Assembly: GCF_024139115.2 (NCBI RefSeq)
Contig: NW_026943221.1
Span: 1 to 64,000, forward strand
DNA: 64,000 nucleotides
Direction: 5' to 3'
Origin: Armigeres subalbatus
Lineage: Eukaryota > Arthropoda > Insecta > Diptera > Culicidae
Shown one piece after another: positions 38,516 through 48,892 of the stretch (the first letter of the stretch is position 1; each line of letters opens with the position of its first letter). Under the pieces are notes generated by a model, which was given only the letters and a program-made list of their open reading frames with translations, did no database searches and was not told where the DNA came from. The position numbers were made by a program, and so were the translations under genes.

Positions 38516-38655
38516 TTAAGCAGATGAACGCTGAGACCTTCTTCTTGCAGCGCAGCACTTCTCGGTTAGAAGTGCCTGCCGATCGGATAAAATCTCCAAG
38601 CTTTGGGCCATTCTGCGCTTTGTATTCAGCGCCTGCTGTGCTTGTTTCTGTTGGG

Positions 38656-38785
38656 CTATAGGGCACTGCACGGACTACTTTGTCTCTTTCTCGCTGCAAA
38701 GAAATTAGAAAACAACAAGGCCAGTAAACGTCAAAATGTTTGAAGAACGAAAGAGAAACAGATATTTCCGTGCAGTGCCCTATAG
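38656..38785. mobile_element. 130-bp MITE with 5-bp TTGGG duplication
   Basis: Ends CTATAGGGCACTGCACGGA and the near-perfect inverse, flanked by TTGGG at 38651-38655 and 38786-38790. Five-bp duplications occur in Transib and some other DNA-transposon superfamilies; the end sequence does not settle which. Confidence 0.8.
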
Positions 38786-38929
38786 TTGGGAATTGTTGAG
38801 CCCCTCGTCTTCTCTGCTATGGGATACTGTAAGTGCGTCCATAGAACATTTCTCGCGCTTAGTTTCATGGGGGCGTAACTGTATTCTATTGTATTTTTAC
38901 AAATATAAAATTTATTTGTAAATTTCTTT

Positions 38930-40130
38930 AGATTTGATTAGTGTTGAGTTTTCTGAGGTTTGCGCCGAAACAACCGCAAAGATGTTGTACCCTGGTTTTG
39001 ATATTTCGCGCTACTGTCATAAAACTTTGCGCAACTCGCATGTCATCAGTGTTTCTTTTGTGTTTTGTTGTCCGCACCAACACAACTACAAAATTAGCTG
39101 CTCGTTCCTCAGGTTCATTCATCCCTTCGTCTTCGTGCTCCAACAGTCGTTTCCGAACGGTGTAGTCGTCTTGTTGTTCCCGTCACGTCCGGAGCGAGCG
39201 GACAAAAATAACGGGAGTTGCTTTGCTTTCTTTACCGTGTTTTGCCCGTTCACCGTTTATCCAGTGGTCCACCCCCGACCCGAAACACCGACGAGCGGTT
39301 GCACAAAAGAGACAGCCGAGTGTGAACCCAAACAAAAAAGAGAAACGATCGATTGCATGTTTCGCTCGCACCCAGAGAGCGTGAGCAGGAGAACATCATC
39401 GTCATCAGCGCAGCTCAGCAGGAAAGTAAAGTAGTGCAAAAGAAGCCATTTTTCACCATCATCGCTCTGGTGCGGATGGCGAGCAAGCCGTGACCCTAGT
39501 TTCGATCTCGTGAAAATTTAGAAAACTGCGATGAAAATGTCCAATTTGGTGTGAAAATTCAGTGCACAGTGCTGAGGAAAATGTCGCAGTAGTGATTGGA
39601 TCGTGCAATTAGTGCCGAGTGGTTCCGATTTCCTCCGTTTTTCACCGTTTCCGTCTCGGGTGGTGATGTTGAAAATTTCCTAGGTTTTTTTTTCCCTTGC
39701 CTACTTGGATCGGTTTCGGTACGGGGAGTGCTAGTGCTGCCGCTGACTGGAACAAAAGTCTTTTTTCGGGGCCCCCTCATCGTCATCATCATCGGCGGAA
39801 CAGGCAGATAGAGGTGGCTACGACCGGTGTAAAGAGGTGCACCAAAGAAAAGACGGACAAAGTCAGTCGGAAGTAAGGGAAAAAATTAGATCGATATTTT
39901 TCCTCCGTCGTCATCGCGGTTGGGTTATCGCGGGGAGGACAATTTGTCGGTCGGGAGCTAGGCGGTGTGACCGTGTCCATCGTCGTCGCGGATTGCTAGT
40001 CCCGTTCGCTGGAAAGTGAGCGGTGAAAACGAAGAAAAAGTGCAATTTTCGGTTCGACGGACAGCACATGTGTCGTGTGTGGAGGAAAAAAAAGTGATTA
40101 TTGGGTTTCTTTTTTTATTTTGAGGGATCA
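38930..40130 (+). promoter_or_regulatory. GC-richer candidate 5' exon/promoter region
   Basis: Non-repetitive and relatively GC- and CpG-rich compared with its flanks, resembling mosquito 5' UTR sequence: many GTGAAAA and AGTGC phrases, an initiator-like TTCAGTG near 39558, and a donor-like GAAGTAAGG at about 39871. It lies 3.7 kb upstream of the kinesin start codon on the same strand, so it could be an upstream non-coding exon of that gene or of an unseen gene. Open frames here have no recognised motif. Confidence 0.35.
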
Positions 40131-40179
40131 TCCATAAATTAAGCATCGGACTAGATGAGATAAAGACATTCAAAATTTC

Positions 40180-40815
40180 CTGCATGATTGTAGCAACTTT
40201 TGTTTTGCCTTTTTCAACTCAGATCGACAAACTGAAGTGATGTCTGTGTGTGCGTGTGAATGTATGTATGTGCAAAATATACTATTTTTTGGAACTCATC
40301 TTAATCAATTTGCTTGCAAAAAGTTGCTTCATACAAGAAAGCCTGTACAATTGTTTCCTATTTTAAATTGGACAGGTCGATTTTTTCCTCTTGACCTGAA
40401 AAATAGTTTATAACTACCAGGTTTACGTTATTACTAATAAATTACAATTACAGATTGAAGTATGGGTTCTACAGTTGTGGTCAAAACTCGCGTGATTTTT
40501 GAAAACCTCGTATGTCCAAATGAGAGACTCTCTTTTATTACGCTCTCTTTCGCTAATATCTAAGCTAGTTTAGCATTTGTTGCAATATTTTCATCTCAGC
40601 ACGATAGACAAAGCTATTTTCTTCAGATCGGTACTGGAAAATCCATGGTAAATGTTGGTTTGGCTTTGTAATAATCGAAAGAGAAAGTAAATAAGAGAGC
40701 CTCTCTTTTGGACTTACGACGTTTTCAAAATCACGCGAGAAAATATCATTTTGTTGTAATGCATGAGAAAGGTACGGTTACGGTTAGGCAGATTATTCAA
40801 GGTTTTCTCTAAATT
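40180..40815 (+). mobile_element. Single-module member of the satellite superfamily
   Basis: In order: AACTCAGATCGACAAACTG (core), a TGTGTGTGCGTGTG tract, one ~170-bp module with CAATTTGCTTGCAA and GTTTCCTATTTTAAATTGGA, and the end phrase ATGAGAAAGGTACGG followed by TTAGGCAGATTATTCAAGG, matching the end module of the 57.5-kb element. The module is present once and is split by the MITE at 40487-40739. The 5' hairpin is not clear. Confidence 0.7.
40487..40739. mobile_element. 253-bp MITE inside the single-module element
   Basis: Inverted ends CTCGCGTGATTTTTGAAAAC and CTCGCGTGATTTTGAAAACG (inverse of right), continuing about 70 bp through AGAGAG-rich arms. Flanked by A-runs, so the target duplication is uncertain. 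No coding capacity. Confidence 0.8.
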
Positions 40816-40907
40816 TCATCACATTACGAAGCAGCAGATTTGAAATTTTCAAACTCAGTCTAGCATCTTGTATTTCGACTTGACAAGCTAAATTGAAACT
40901 TACATCT

Positions 40908-41110
40908 TGAAGAAGCACTTAGCGCTGGATGCGGGCATAGCGCCATTGCATGAGTATGTATCTTGTGTGGCAAGTACAATGGATACACTATGCTCAGCGA
41001 GTCGAGAATGTTTCCAACCAGAAGACATCCCAGACCGGACCGAGAATAGAACTCGTCATCTCCGAATCGGCAATCCTACGCTTTAGTTCGCAAGGCTAAC
41101 TGTAAATACC
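40908..41110 (-). mobile_element. tRNA-derived SINE, family B copy 1
   Basis: Minus strand reads AGCGTAGGATTGCCGATTCG, then GACGAGTTCTATTCTCGG (degenerate B-box), GGAAACATTCTCGACTC, and CACACAAGATACATACTCAT. A second copy in plus orientation lies at 50545-50800. The short tail end is TCTTC-rich. Confidence 0.75.
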
Positions 41111-41179
41111 AGAACCGGTATACTGTCGATGGCCTGATAAATTGTCCCATCTGAATGAAGCTGTTAGGAAAGCTTCAAG

Positions 41180-42350
41180 ATATCTACATGCATGTCGTTT
41201 CTGTGACATACATGTAGATGAATCGAAACATCTGTTATGCCATTTTTCGGAAATATTTTAGAAGATATCCCAACAAATAATTTAAGTCGAACAAGCTGAT
41301 TTTTTGTTTGCTGAAGATGGCTGTTTTTGGCTGTATAAACGCTTTACTTGTCATCAAAGTTTTTTTGGGATCAGTTCTTTTTAACACCGTGGTGATAGAA
41401 CCGTCTATTCTTTGGAGAACAAGTCCCAATATGGTAGTACGATTTATCAGAACCATAATATCGCATCTGGAAAACGGTGGTAGTTGAGACGGTTCCATAA
41501 AATTCTATACTGATGTCTCAAAAATTGAAACAAAAACGGAAACAGGAATTCGGTCCTGGTATAGATATCGCTATACCGCTATATCGCTATAGTTGCAATG
41601 GGAAACTATCCAACGGTGTTCCATGCGGAGATTTTTGCTACAATGAAATGTACTTATGTCTGTCTTGAGAGGAAATATAGATGTGAATTTTTGCATTTTC
41701 ACGGATAGTCAAGCCGCATTCAAAGCATTGAGTAGCTTCAAATGCATGTCAAAACTTGTCTGGGAATGCATTCTTTCATTGTGAAAGGTGTGTCAAGAGA
41801 ACTCCGGAAATCTGTACTTGGTTCCGGGACATTGTGGCATTGAAGGTAATGAAAAGGCAAACAATCTGGCGAAACAAGGTTCAAACACACAGTTTATTGG
41901 CCAAGAACCTTTCTGCGGTACATCATACTGTACCATTAAAATTGAATTGAAATCCTGGGAAGCACAATGGTTGATGTCCAACTGGTTGGCCGGTTGTGCT
42001 TAATCAAAGAGATTTATAATTTTCAATGTTCCAGTAACCAACAAGCTCTTGGAGCTCAATAAAAGAGCTCTTTGTACCTATACTGGCCTAATAACCGGAC
42101 ATTGCCCGACTAGACAGTATTGGCCAGGTTCAGAATGATATTTGTCGTTTCTGTAACATGGGACGTGAAACCTCGGAACATCTGCTTTGCAGTTGTGATG
42201 CATTGTACAAGTATAGATCTAAATTTCTAAATAGTGGCTTTATGCAACCAGCAGAAATTTGGACTGCAAATCCTGGAAAGGTAGTGGGGTTTATCAACTC
42301 AATTTTGCCGGACTGGGAAAAGACGCGTCTAAGGTTGTTTACTTGATTAA
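41180..42350 (+). pseudogene. LINE 3' region with RNase H and zinc-knuckle remnants
   Basis: A frame-shifted RNase H domain starts near 41495 (FYTDVSK) and continues to 42000, with SQAAFKALSSFK and PGHCGIEGNEKANNLAKQG. A C-terminal cysteine/histidine motif follows (CRFCNMGRETSEHLLCSCDAL, near 42147-42200). A related motif, CRFCDIHVDESKHLLCHF, occurs upstream near 41195-41250, which implies a rearranged or second copy. RNase H-bearing LINEs include I, LOA and some R1-type clades. No intact protein remains. Confidence 0.85.
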
Positions 42351-42589
42351 TGATGATCAACCTTCAAGGTGCGAATAGTTGATAGTAATCAGGGATATAC
42401 CACAAAAGTTCAACTCAATGGACGCAGTGGTTCTACGCCCCAGCAAGGAAAACATCCTCGCGCTCCTCTAATGTGAACGTCAACTATACACATTTGGAAG
42501 TGTTGGCTTGACAAATGGATTGTGAGTGATTATCTCGGGCTCATTCAGTAGCTGCTAAGTTCCGAAGGCCAACGGTTGTCCATTGTAGC

Positions 42590-42675
42590 TTAAAAGCTCC
42601 TTAGTTGGTTGAAAGCACCAGTTTTGCGTACACTGAGGGTCGTGGGTTCGAGTCCCATCGAAGGAAAGTGGTTAC
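42590..42675 (+). mobile_element. tRNA-like SINE head
   Basis: An A-box-like TTAGTTGGTTGAAAGCACC is followed after about 35 bp by a perfect B-box, GGGTTCGAGTCCC. Acceptor-stem pairing and a clean anticodon arm are not evident, so this is a SINE or SINE-like head, not a functional tRNA. The 3' end of the element, perhaps near 42800, is not defined. Confidence 0.55.
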
Positions 42676-43225
42676 CTCCAATACATTTTTCAAATCATAA
42701 TCTTCCACATAATGACATATTCACATCTGAGTTTTCAGAACATTGTAAATGAATGGTGTGTATCATTGGATAACATTCAACGGCTGAATATGTCCATTAA
42801 CAGATTATTGTGATATAGTTTGTGCCTGATGGTATCCATCTCAAACATAGAGCTCCTTCGCCATCAGAAGTCGATAGCGACTGAAATTTGGGAACGGCAG
42901 TGTGCTAGATCGGCCACATCCTACCAACACGAAATCTTAAGTAAGAGGTATTACAAGTTTTGCATTTTTATGAACTCGAAGCCTCACTACTGGCGGGTCC
43001 ATCATCATCAAAGCTTAGATTGTAACTCAGAGGATCATGGTGGCGTTTTCTTTTTCGAAATCATCATCAATATAGTTTATAGCTTAACTTGTTATTCCGA
43101 GGTTGTATTTTGAATTCTAGCAACCATACGCGCCAAGTTAAATATAATTTTTCTGATCATTTGCTCCGTAGCTTATAGATGATCCCTTAATGGTAAAATC
43201 GAAACCAAGCGAGCGTGGAAAATAA
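42676..43225. other. No gene recognised
   Basis: Contains the body of the tRNA-like repeat and then sequence without motifs. A plus-strand frame at 42820-43113 has no recognisable domain. Confidence 0.3.
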
Positions 43226-43768
43226 TTGTGATTTCTCTCTGCCCACATAGCCATATAGTCGTCCACTGTATCGCAACGCAACAACACAGTGCCAGTGCAG
43301 TCTAGTCGGGAAAATAAATCTGCCGTTTTCGGTTGTCCACGGCTCCCTGGTGCCGTCGCCGACGTGGATTGTTGAAAGTCGATTTTAGTTCGTGCGATCC
43401 AACACAGCTACGGAAGTGTTACATTTAGCGAATACGGTGAAAAAGTGCTTTATCCAAAAACGCGGTGAAGAAAACAGACGGAAGGAAGTGTTGCTCTTCT
43501 AGAAAACGGGGCTCCACCAGCCAACCAACGCAAACACGACAACTAGGCACAAAACGAAGTAGAAAGACAACGGCCTGCCCGCTGAGACGGAACGACCGAC
43601 GACGTCGACCGTCTTGCTGCTCCTCGAGAGTGCGAGCGACCCCGCTCCATCGCGGCGCAGTCAGCGTTTGTGGTGCTGCGGAGTGCCAGTTAGTGAGTGT
43701 TGTGTTTTGTGATTCGGCAAGCTGAGGAGAGTGAGTGAGAGAACGGCCGAATAATAGAATAAAGAAAA
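43226..43768 (+). promoter_or_regulatory. 5' UTR and proximal promoter of kinesin heavy chain
   Basis: CG-rich, non-repetitive sequence with initiator-like CAGTGCCAGTGCAGTCTAG near 43290 and A/C-rich leader sequence leading to AAAGAAAAATG at the start codon. No TATA box is evident at a suitable place. An overlapping arginine-rich frame at 43465-43725 appears to be leader sequence by chance. Confidence 0.6.
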
Positions 43769-43915
43769 ATGTCGGGCGATCGGGAAATTCCAGCTGAGGA
43801 TAGCATCAAGGTGGTGTGCCGTTTCCGGCCGCTCAATGACAGCGAGGAACGGGCCGGATCGAAGTTCATCGTTAAGTTTCCCTCCGGGCCGGAGGAAAAC
43901 TGTCTTTCGATAGGG
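43769..43915 (+). CDS. Khc: Kinesin-1 heavy chain, first coding exon
   Basis: 49 codons, ending in phase 0 at the strong donor GGG/GTAAGT. The protein start reads MSGDREIPAEDSIKVVCRFR and continues with PLNDSEERAGSKFIVKFPS, which matches the cover-neck and first strand of the insect kinesin-1 motor domain (VVCRFRPLN). The rest of the motor (P-loop GQTSSGKT, switch regions, coiled-coil stalk) is absent from the window, so exon 2 lies beyond 64000. Kinesin-1 is the plus-end-directed microtubule motor for cargo transport. Identity is strong from the N-terminus alone. Confidence 0.95.
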
Positions 43916-44249
43916 GTAAGTAGAACCAGCGAACCCCGGTGGGAGACGGAATTATGTAAGAATAGGCACTGTGGGAGAGGGATGGTATTTTGTTCACTGT
44001 GGTGCGTGGGAGTGGGTTGGATGGTAGAATGATTCATTCTCCATTGGGTTGGGGCTGTGTGGAGTTCCAACAGTGTTGTTAACATGGAGAGCTGCCGGGG
44101 TATAGGCGGCTGTTTATTGATTTTTCTCGTATGATGAGAATCGAAAACAGAGCATCGATGAATAAACCTACCTAAGTGGTATGTGCTCACATGTTTTGTG
44201 ACAATGTTTTGATTCTTTTCTCTTGTGCTTTGATATCACATACTACAAT

Positions 44250-44608
44250 GGTATTATGCCTTAAAACCTATTCAGATTATTAGCATTTACGAGGTATTTA
44301 ACGTGGTATCATATGAAATGAAAATGAAATGATTGAATTTTGACATCAATGTACTCTTTATTATGTCATTAGGCTCGGTCTAATTATCAAATAAATTGTT
44401 TTCTGATGATTTTTTTTGCACTGTATCGAGGTTTTTTTTTAGGAAAAAAAAAACTTAGATTCATTTCCCTCCCTTATTCGCATTCCTTCGCGTACTTTCT
44501 TGTTTCTTACAATTGCTTGAACAGAAAATGTATGTATGGAATCACGTTACACGAATCAGCTGTATTAGTTTCGCCGGAAAACCATGTTCTAGCTAAGTTT
44601 GCCATCAT
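44250..44608. other. No gene; partial match to TTA element end
   Basis: CCTATTCAGATTATTAGC near 44270 resembles the end of the 28527 and 54960 elements, but no matching opposite end is seen. The remainder is AT-rich intron sequence. Confidence 0.3.
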
Positions 44609-44806
44609 TCATTTCGTTTCGTACGCTACTTTGGAATTAATAAACAGATGATGTGTCTGCAAGTTGTGCAGCCGAGGTTTATCAATCATTTGTCTCAGGG
44701 TGAACATTGAATCCGTCTTTGATCGGCCCTCACGAAAATTTGCCTGAAAATTCGCCGACGAAGCTTCAAACGGTTTCAATCTGTTGATCAGAATACGGAA
44801 CATAAT
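44609..44806 (-). pseudogene. LINE RT fragment, minus strand
   Basis: The translated fragment has FREGRSKTDSMFTLRQM and HNLQTHHLFINSKVAYE, the RT motif block around the first catalytic region of insect LINEs. It is truncated on both sides and lies head-to-head with the next fragment. Confidence 0.75.
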
Positions 44807-44819
44807 TTTTCGCCGTATT

Positions 44820-45175
44820 AGGGCCGATTATTCCTCGGTATCTACAAGAAAGGACACATACTCGATTGTGCTTACTTTCGAGGTATAACACTGCTCAATA
44901 CCACTTATAAGGTACGCTCCCGAATTTTGATTCGCAGTTGCGAAGACTATTGTCAGCGACTACGGTTTTCGAAAAGGAAGATCAACAACGGACCAGATGT
45001 TTACTTTGCGTCAAATCCATGATAAATTCCGGGAATACAACTTGCGGAATCATCATCTGTTTGTGGGTTTCAAGGTAGCGTGCGACTCAGTGAAACGGAA
45101 ACTGGAATGGCAGATCGGTTTTAAACAAAAGGCTAGAATTGGACTCAGTTTTTCGGTCTCGGTCAGTCATCTCGC
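44820..45175 (+). pseudogene. LINE RT fragment, plus strand
   Basis: Contains GFRKGRSTTDQMFTLRQI and EYNLRNHHLFVGFKVACDSV, covering the same RT block as the neighbouring minus-strand fragment. Together they form an inverted pair of the same or closely related LINE. Broken by stops. Confidence 0.8.
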
Positions 45176-45354
45176 GAGCTAATAAAGCAGGAACATTACT
45201 TACCAAGAAGCAGCTGGCCGTAATTTTTTCATCCATTTTCCTGACTCCTTTACGTTCCATCCCTACGTCCCTCTTTGCGCCACGGTAACTTTGATAGCAT
45301 CCTCATTAGACAAGGCCAAGTAGATAAGAAATTAGTGGAATGTTTTCACCTGTC

Positions 45355-45500
45355 ATAAGACGAGTTTATACAATCCCATTGAATTCCACCACTTAATTGT
45401 ATCTTGACAGATACGTATTTCGACCTCAAAAGTAAGGCCGTCTTCAGTGTCTCGTACTTGACTCGACTCGAGTCTTGAGTCTTGATCAGGTCTCACATAC
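45355..45500 (+). repeat. Dispersed repeat with CAGATACGTATTTCGACC
   Basis: Matches the interior of the nested element at 292-441: GAATTCCACC, CAGATACGTATTTCGACC and CTCGTACTTGACTCGACT in the same order. Only one inverted edge (AAGACGAGTTTA) is apparent. No coding capacity. Confidence 0.6.
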
Positions 45501-45544
45501 ATGCGAACCAGCGCACCTATGCATGTGTATAAACGGCTCACACT

Positions 45545-46131
45545 CGTGGCTGTTCTGTGCTTTCAATATGACCGTTACAAGGAGGTAAATTTGGCCAAAA
45601 TTCTATAAACCACAGGAAACAGTGTTATTTGTCATAGAAACATGAAAAAACAAGAAAACAATTTTTTATGGGCCTCAGTATGGGTGTGGCGCCAATTTTC
45701 GGCTTAGTGTCGATTTTTGGCAAATTCTACAAAATCATTGGAATTCGGTCACATTTTTAATTGCAATAACCCTGTTTGATGGTGGATAAAATCATAAAGG
45801 GCATATGAAAGTTTATTCAAATCACAGACAAATGGACGCAACACATATTCCCCAAAATTCTACTTACTGGTGTGAAAAAGTCACTGGGTATAACTTGAAC
45901 TCCCAATGGATGATACAATAGATTCGATGAAAAACGAAATGACGGGACATCAACAAAATCGGATTTCATTTATTTGGCCTTTCATTAAAACTATACAGAT
46001 TAATTAACAATCTTCTTCATCCTCTTCTATGCTGATAATCTCTATTTGATCGAGCTCGTCAAAGAAAGATGACATTAGTCCATCATCATCATCTTTGTTA
46101 GGATTGTCATGTGATGCATCGAACTCTTCTT
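45545..46131. other. Probable 3' part of the Transib element; no gene
   Basis: AT-rich sequence with no frame. It follows the transposase stop on the minus strand. A CAC-type Transib end was searched for by eye and not found with confidence. Confidence 0.3.
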
Positions 46132-48593
46132 CTATCGACAGTAGTAATGATTGAACACGTGCAGGCAAAGCTTTTTCAGCCTTTCCTGTAGATGAAAGCT
46201 AGAGATCAGTGGGTCACTTGTGTCCAACAACCGGCAGAATACATCTTCAAAGTTGTTTACTCGAGATGATCGCCGAGCGTGCCGCAACCGGTATTCTCTG
46301 GTAAACTTATTTCTCGCCTCGGCAGCTTCTTCAGACATCTGTCCAACAGGCAAAGGCATGTTACGCAATATATCTCCGCCGTGTACTAAAATTTTATGCA
46401 ACGTTGGAGTCATAGGTGCCCAAGGATATTTATCCACGTACAGTTCAGCTGTTTCCTTGCATAGCTGGTCAAATTTGGTCGAATCTATTGGCTGCTGACA
46501 TGCAAGCGAAATTAGAATTGCTTGCATGTTTGTCGTTAGTTGCAGGTCGATTTCCAGTATTTCGGCCAAACGAACAGGATCTTCGAATGCACGTCGAGCA
46601 ACATTTCCTGGTAAAAACGTAAAATAAGAAATTAAAATCCAACTCCTTCAATCACGATAAATACCTGTTGTGCTGGTGCCTCCAGATGGACGAGGATAGT
46701 CCAGCCGCAAATGCAGCTCCTTCCAAAAACGTTGTTGTATTTCTTTCTTACGATTTGCTACAATAGTTTTGTTCTTGTCTCCTCTAGCTTGATTAGATTT
46801 GATGGGCAGTTTGTAAGAAATGTGAGTGAGGACTTCAAGGAAACGTATCCACAAGTGAAGTACACTACATCCTTGATTCAGTATTTCTGAATTCGCATGG
46901 TAATATCGGACTGCATTCAAGTCGTTCATTTTTGAAGGCGGGCATCCACATACAATACTGGATTTTTCATTCGAAATGTGAAGCGATGCTTTTCCATCCA
47001 ACATCGTCAAGTAAAACTCACAGTCAACGATTAGAGTTTTTTCTCCAAATTTGTAGTGAATTGGTTGCATGGTTGTTATTTTATGTTCCATTTCGCTTTC
47101 GGTTTTTCGACTCAGTTCTTTCGACTCTTTTACAAATTTTATAGATTTTGGCCTGCAAAATCTTACTGATTGCGGTTAGGTTAGGTTAACCCAGAGAACG
47201 GTATCATTCTGCGCAGTTAATCGCAGAGGAACCGTCGAAGTTATGAACAGTGATGATTCATGATGATCATCAGTTGAAGTGTAGCCTTGCTGAAATCGAG
47301 CTTGATCAGAGCTGCCATCGAATCCCCAAATGACAATCATCTTGGCGTTCACCTCTGGAGACTCAAACATGTTTACATGATTGCCAATATACTCCTGTTG
47401 ACTTCGAATAACTCTAGTGACAGTGTGATTCATCAAATCCTGCAAGGGCACACTAGCTTCAACCTCATTTACCTGAATGTTATCCGGTCTGCATTGTTTT
47501 TTACAATCTCTCACTTGATGGTAAGGTGGTAGAAAAGAATGACCATGCAACAGAGCTGCATTCCTGATTCTCGTGTACTGTTCTTTCGTCAACTCACAGT
47601 CCAAAAGAAGTGCCAAGGCCGCTTCTGAACTCATCATTTTTGGACCAACTACACTGGATTTTGTTTTTACACGATTTACACTTTCTTAATTTTTCACCCA
47701 TCCTAAATGCTTAACGTATATTAATTATCATGTGATTTTTCTTTGAATTATTTAGGATTTTTTGAAACATGTTGCAAAGATTTTGGTGGCAAATTGAAGT
47801 CACACGAACAAAAATACGAGCGAAAAAAAAATCGTGTAAAAACAAAATCCTATGTATATCAGAATGAGAATTAAGGTCCCTGGATTTCAATACTTCAACC
47901 ACCTTCTTATCACCATTTCTAGCAGCAACATACTTTGCGATATCCAAAGCCAATTTCGTGTTATTCTCGAAACATTCTGCTGCTTTACTTATCGTTCTCC
48001 GTTTTGTAGTGGCGTTTCCCTAACCTCAATCTACCTGTGCACTGAACTTAAGTTTGAGGAATTGGTGTGGGAAAATGCCTAGAATTAAGGAACAAAAAAA
48101 AAAAAACTAGATTTTGATTAGTATAAACGACTCTGATAATTTTCTTTTCCATTTGGACTGTTTCAATTTCAACTTTTTGGGTCAGCGCACAGGTAAAAAG
48201 TGAGGTTACGCGACGCCACTGCCGTTTTGATCTAAATATTATTGATCTTCATAGCATAGTTTTCGACGACCTACCTTGCTTCCCCATGGTTTTTCGTCAT
48301 CAGGGTTTTCTTCAGTGACCTTACTTACACAATGATTTCCGCAACATTAAATTATTTTTGTTATTTAGAACAACTCCAAATCTCTCTTCTATAAATCGGA
48401 CACAATCAGCGATACTGTCTCGCGTTATTGGGTTTAAGAAAATATGAATCAAAGTGTTTTTATTCAACGCCATTTTTAACCAGTGCTTTGCGCTTAAACC
48501 AATTTTAAAACTGACGCGTCCTTCAAATGTTTGTATCCCCTGGCCTAAGTTTTGAAGCGCTGATGGTTGACACATACCAGAACATGAATTCAC
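46132..48593 (-). pseudogene. Transib-type transposase (RAG1-related), decayed
   Basis: Read on the minus strand: a probable N-terminal block (48321-48593), a middle block near 47830-48000 (ISKAAECFENNTKLALDIAK), then 47637-46665 and 46607-46132. A 57-bp GT-AG intron (46608-46664) joins GGTSTTG to NVARRAFEDPVRL in frame. Motifs match Transib and RAG1: WGFDGSSDQARFQQ (first acidic catalytic site region), CEFYLTMLDGK, CGCPPSKMND (zinc-binding), and TLHKILVHGGDILRN...GQMSEEAAEARNK, which aligns with the RAG1 segment holding catalytic Glu962. Damage: an in-frame TAA at 47176-47178, an N-terminal frame change near 48315, and a hAT MITE at 48007-48221. The assignment is strong; inactivity is inferred from these breaks. 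Confidence 0.88.
48007..48221. mobile_element. 215-bp hAT MITE (copy 1), in the Transib element
   Basis: Ends TAGTGGCGTTTCCCTAACCT and the inverse CAGTGGCGTCGCGTAACCTC. Flanked by a perfect 8-bp duplication CCGTTTTG (47999-48006 and 48222-48229), diagnostic for hAT. Inserted into the N-terminal part of the Transib transposase, so it is younger than that element. Related to 51736-51939. Confidence 0.93.
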
Positions 48594-48799
48594 CAGCTAA
48601 CAGAGTGAAAGAGACACATATTCGTTTTTTGCAAGTATGTAAACATATGCGGCTCCGACGGCGTTGCATGAAAAAACCTATGATAAGCGATATTGCGACT
48701 AGAGATAATTCAATGAAACAGAAACTATGTCTACCAGTAAACTGAATGAGACAGAACATTTTCACTTGTTGTGTTCACTAGTAATAGCAAGCAATAACG

Positions 48800-48892
48800 C
48801 CTTGCTACAATACCTTTTATTATTATGAAAGATCGTATTCTTAGTCAAAATCAAGAATACGTTCTTTCATAATAATAAATACTATAGCAAGG
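48800..48892. repeat. 93-bp foldback hairpin
   Basis: Arms of about 43 bp: CCTTGCTACAATACCTTTTA... pairs with ...TAAATACTATAGCAAGG, and CATAATAATAAA with TTTATTATTATG; the loop is about 8 bases. The arms have few mismatches. It is the size of a pre-miRNA-like hairpin or a tiny MITE. No target duplication is clear. Confidence 0.8.

Noticed and set aside
38934..39434. 166-codon plus-strand frame as a protein gene
   Set aside because: No recognised domain, overlapping frames on both strands, and UTR-like composition.
42590..42675. Functional tRNA gene
   Set aside because: The boxes are good but I could not form an acceptor stem or a standard anticodon arm. Similar heads are common in SINEs.
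43690..44190. 166-codon minus-strand frame overlapping Khc exon 1
   Set aside because: It is antisense to a confidently identified coding exon and has no domain of its own.
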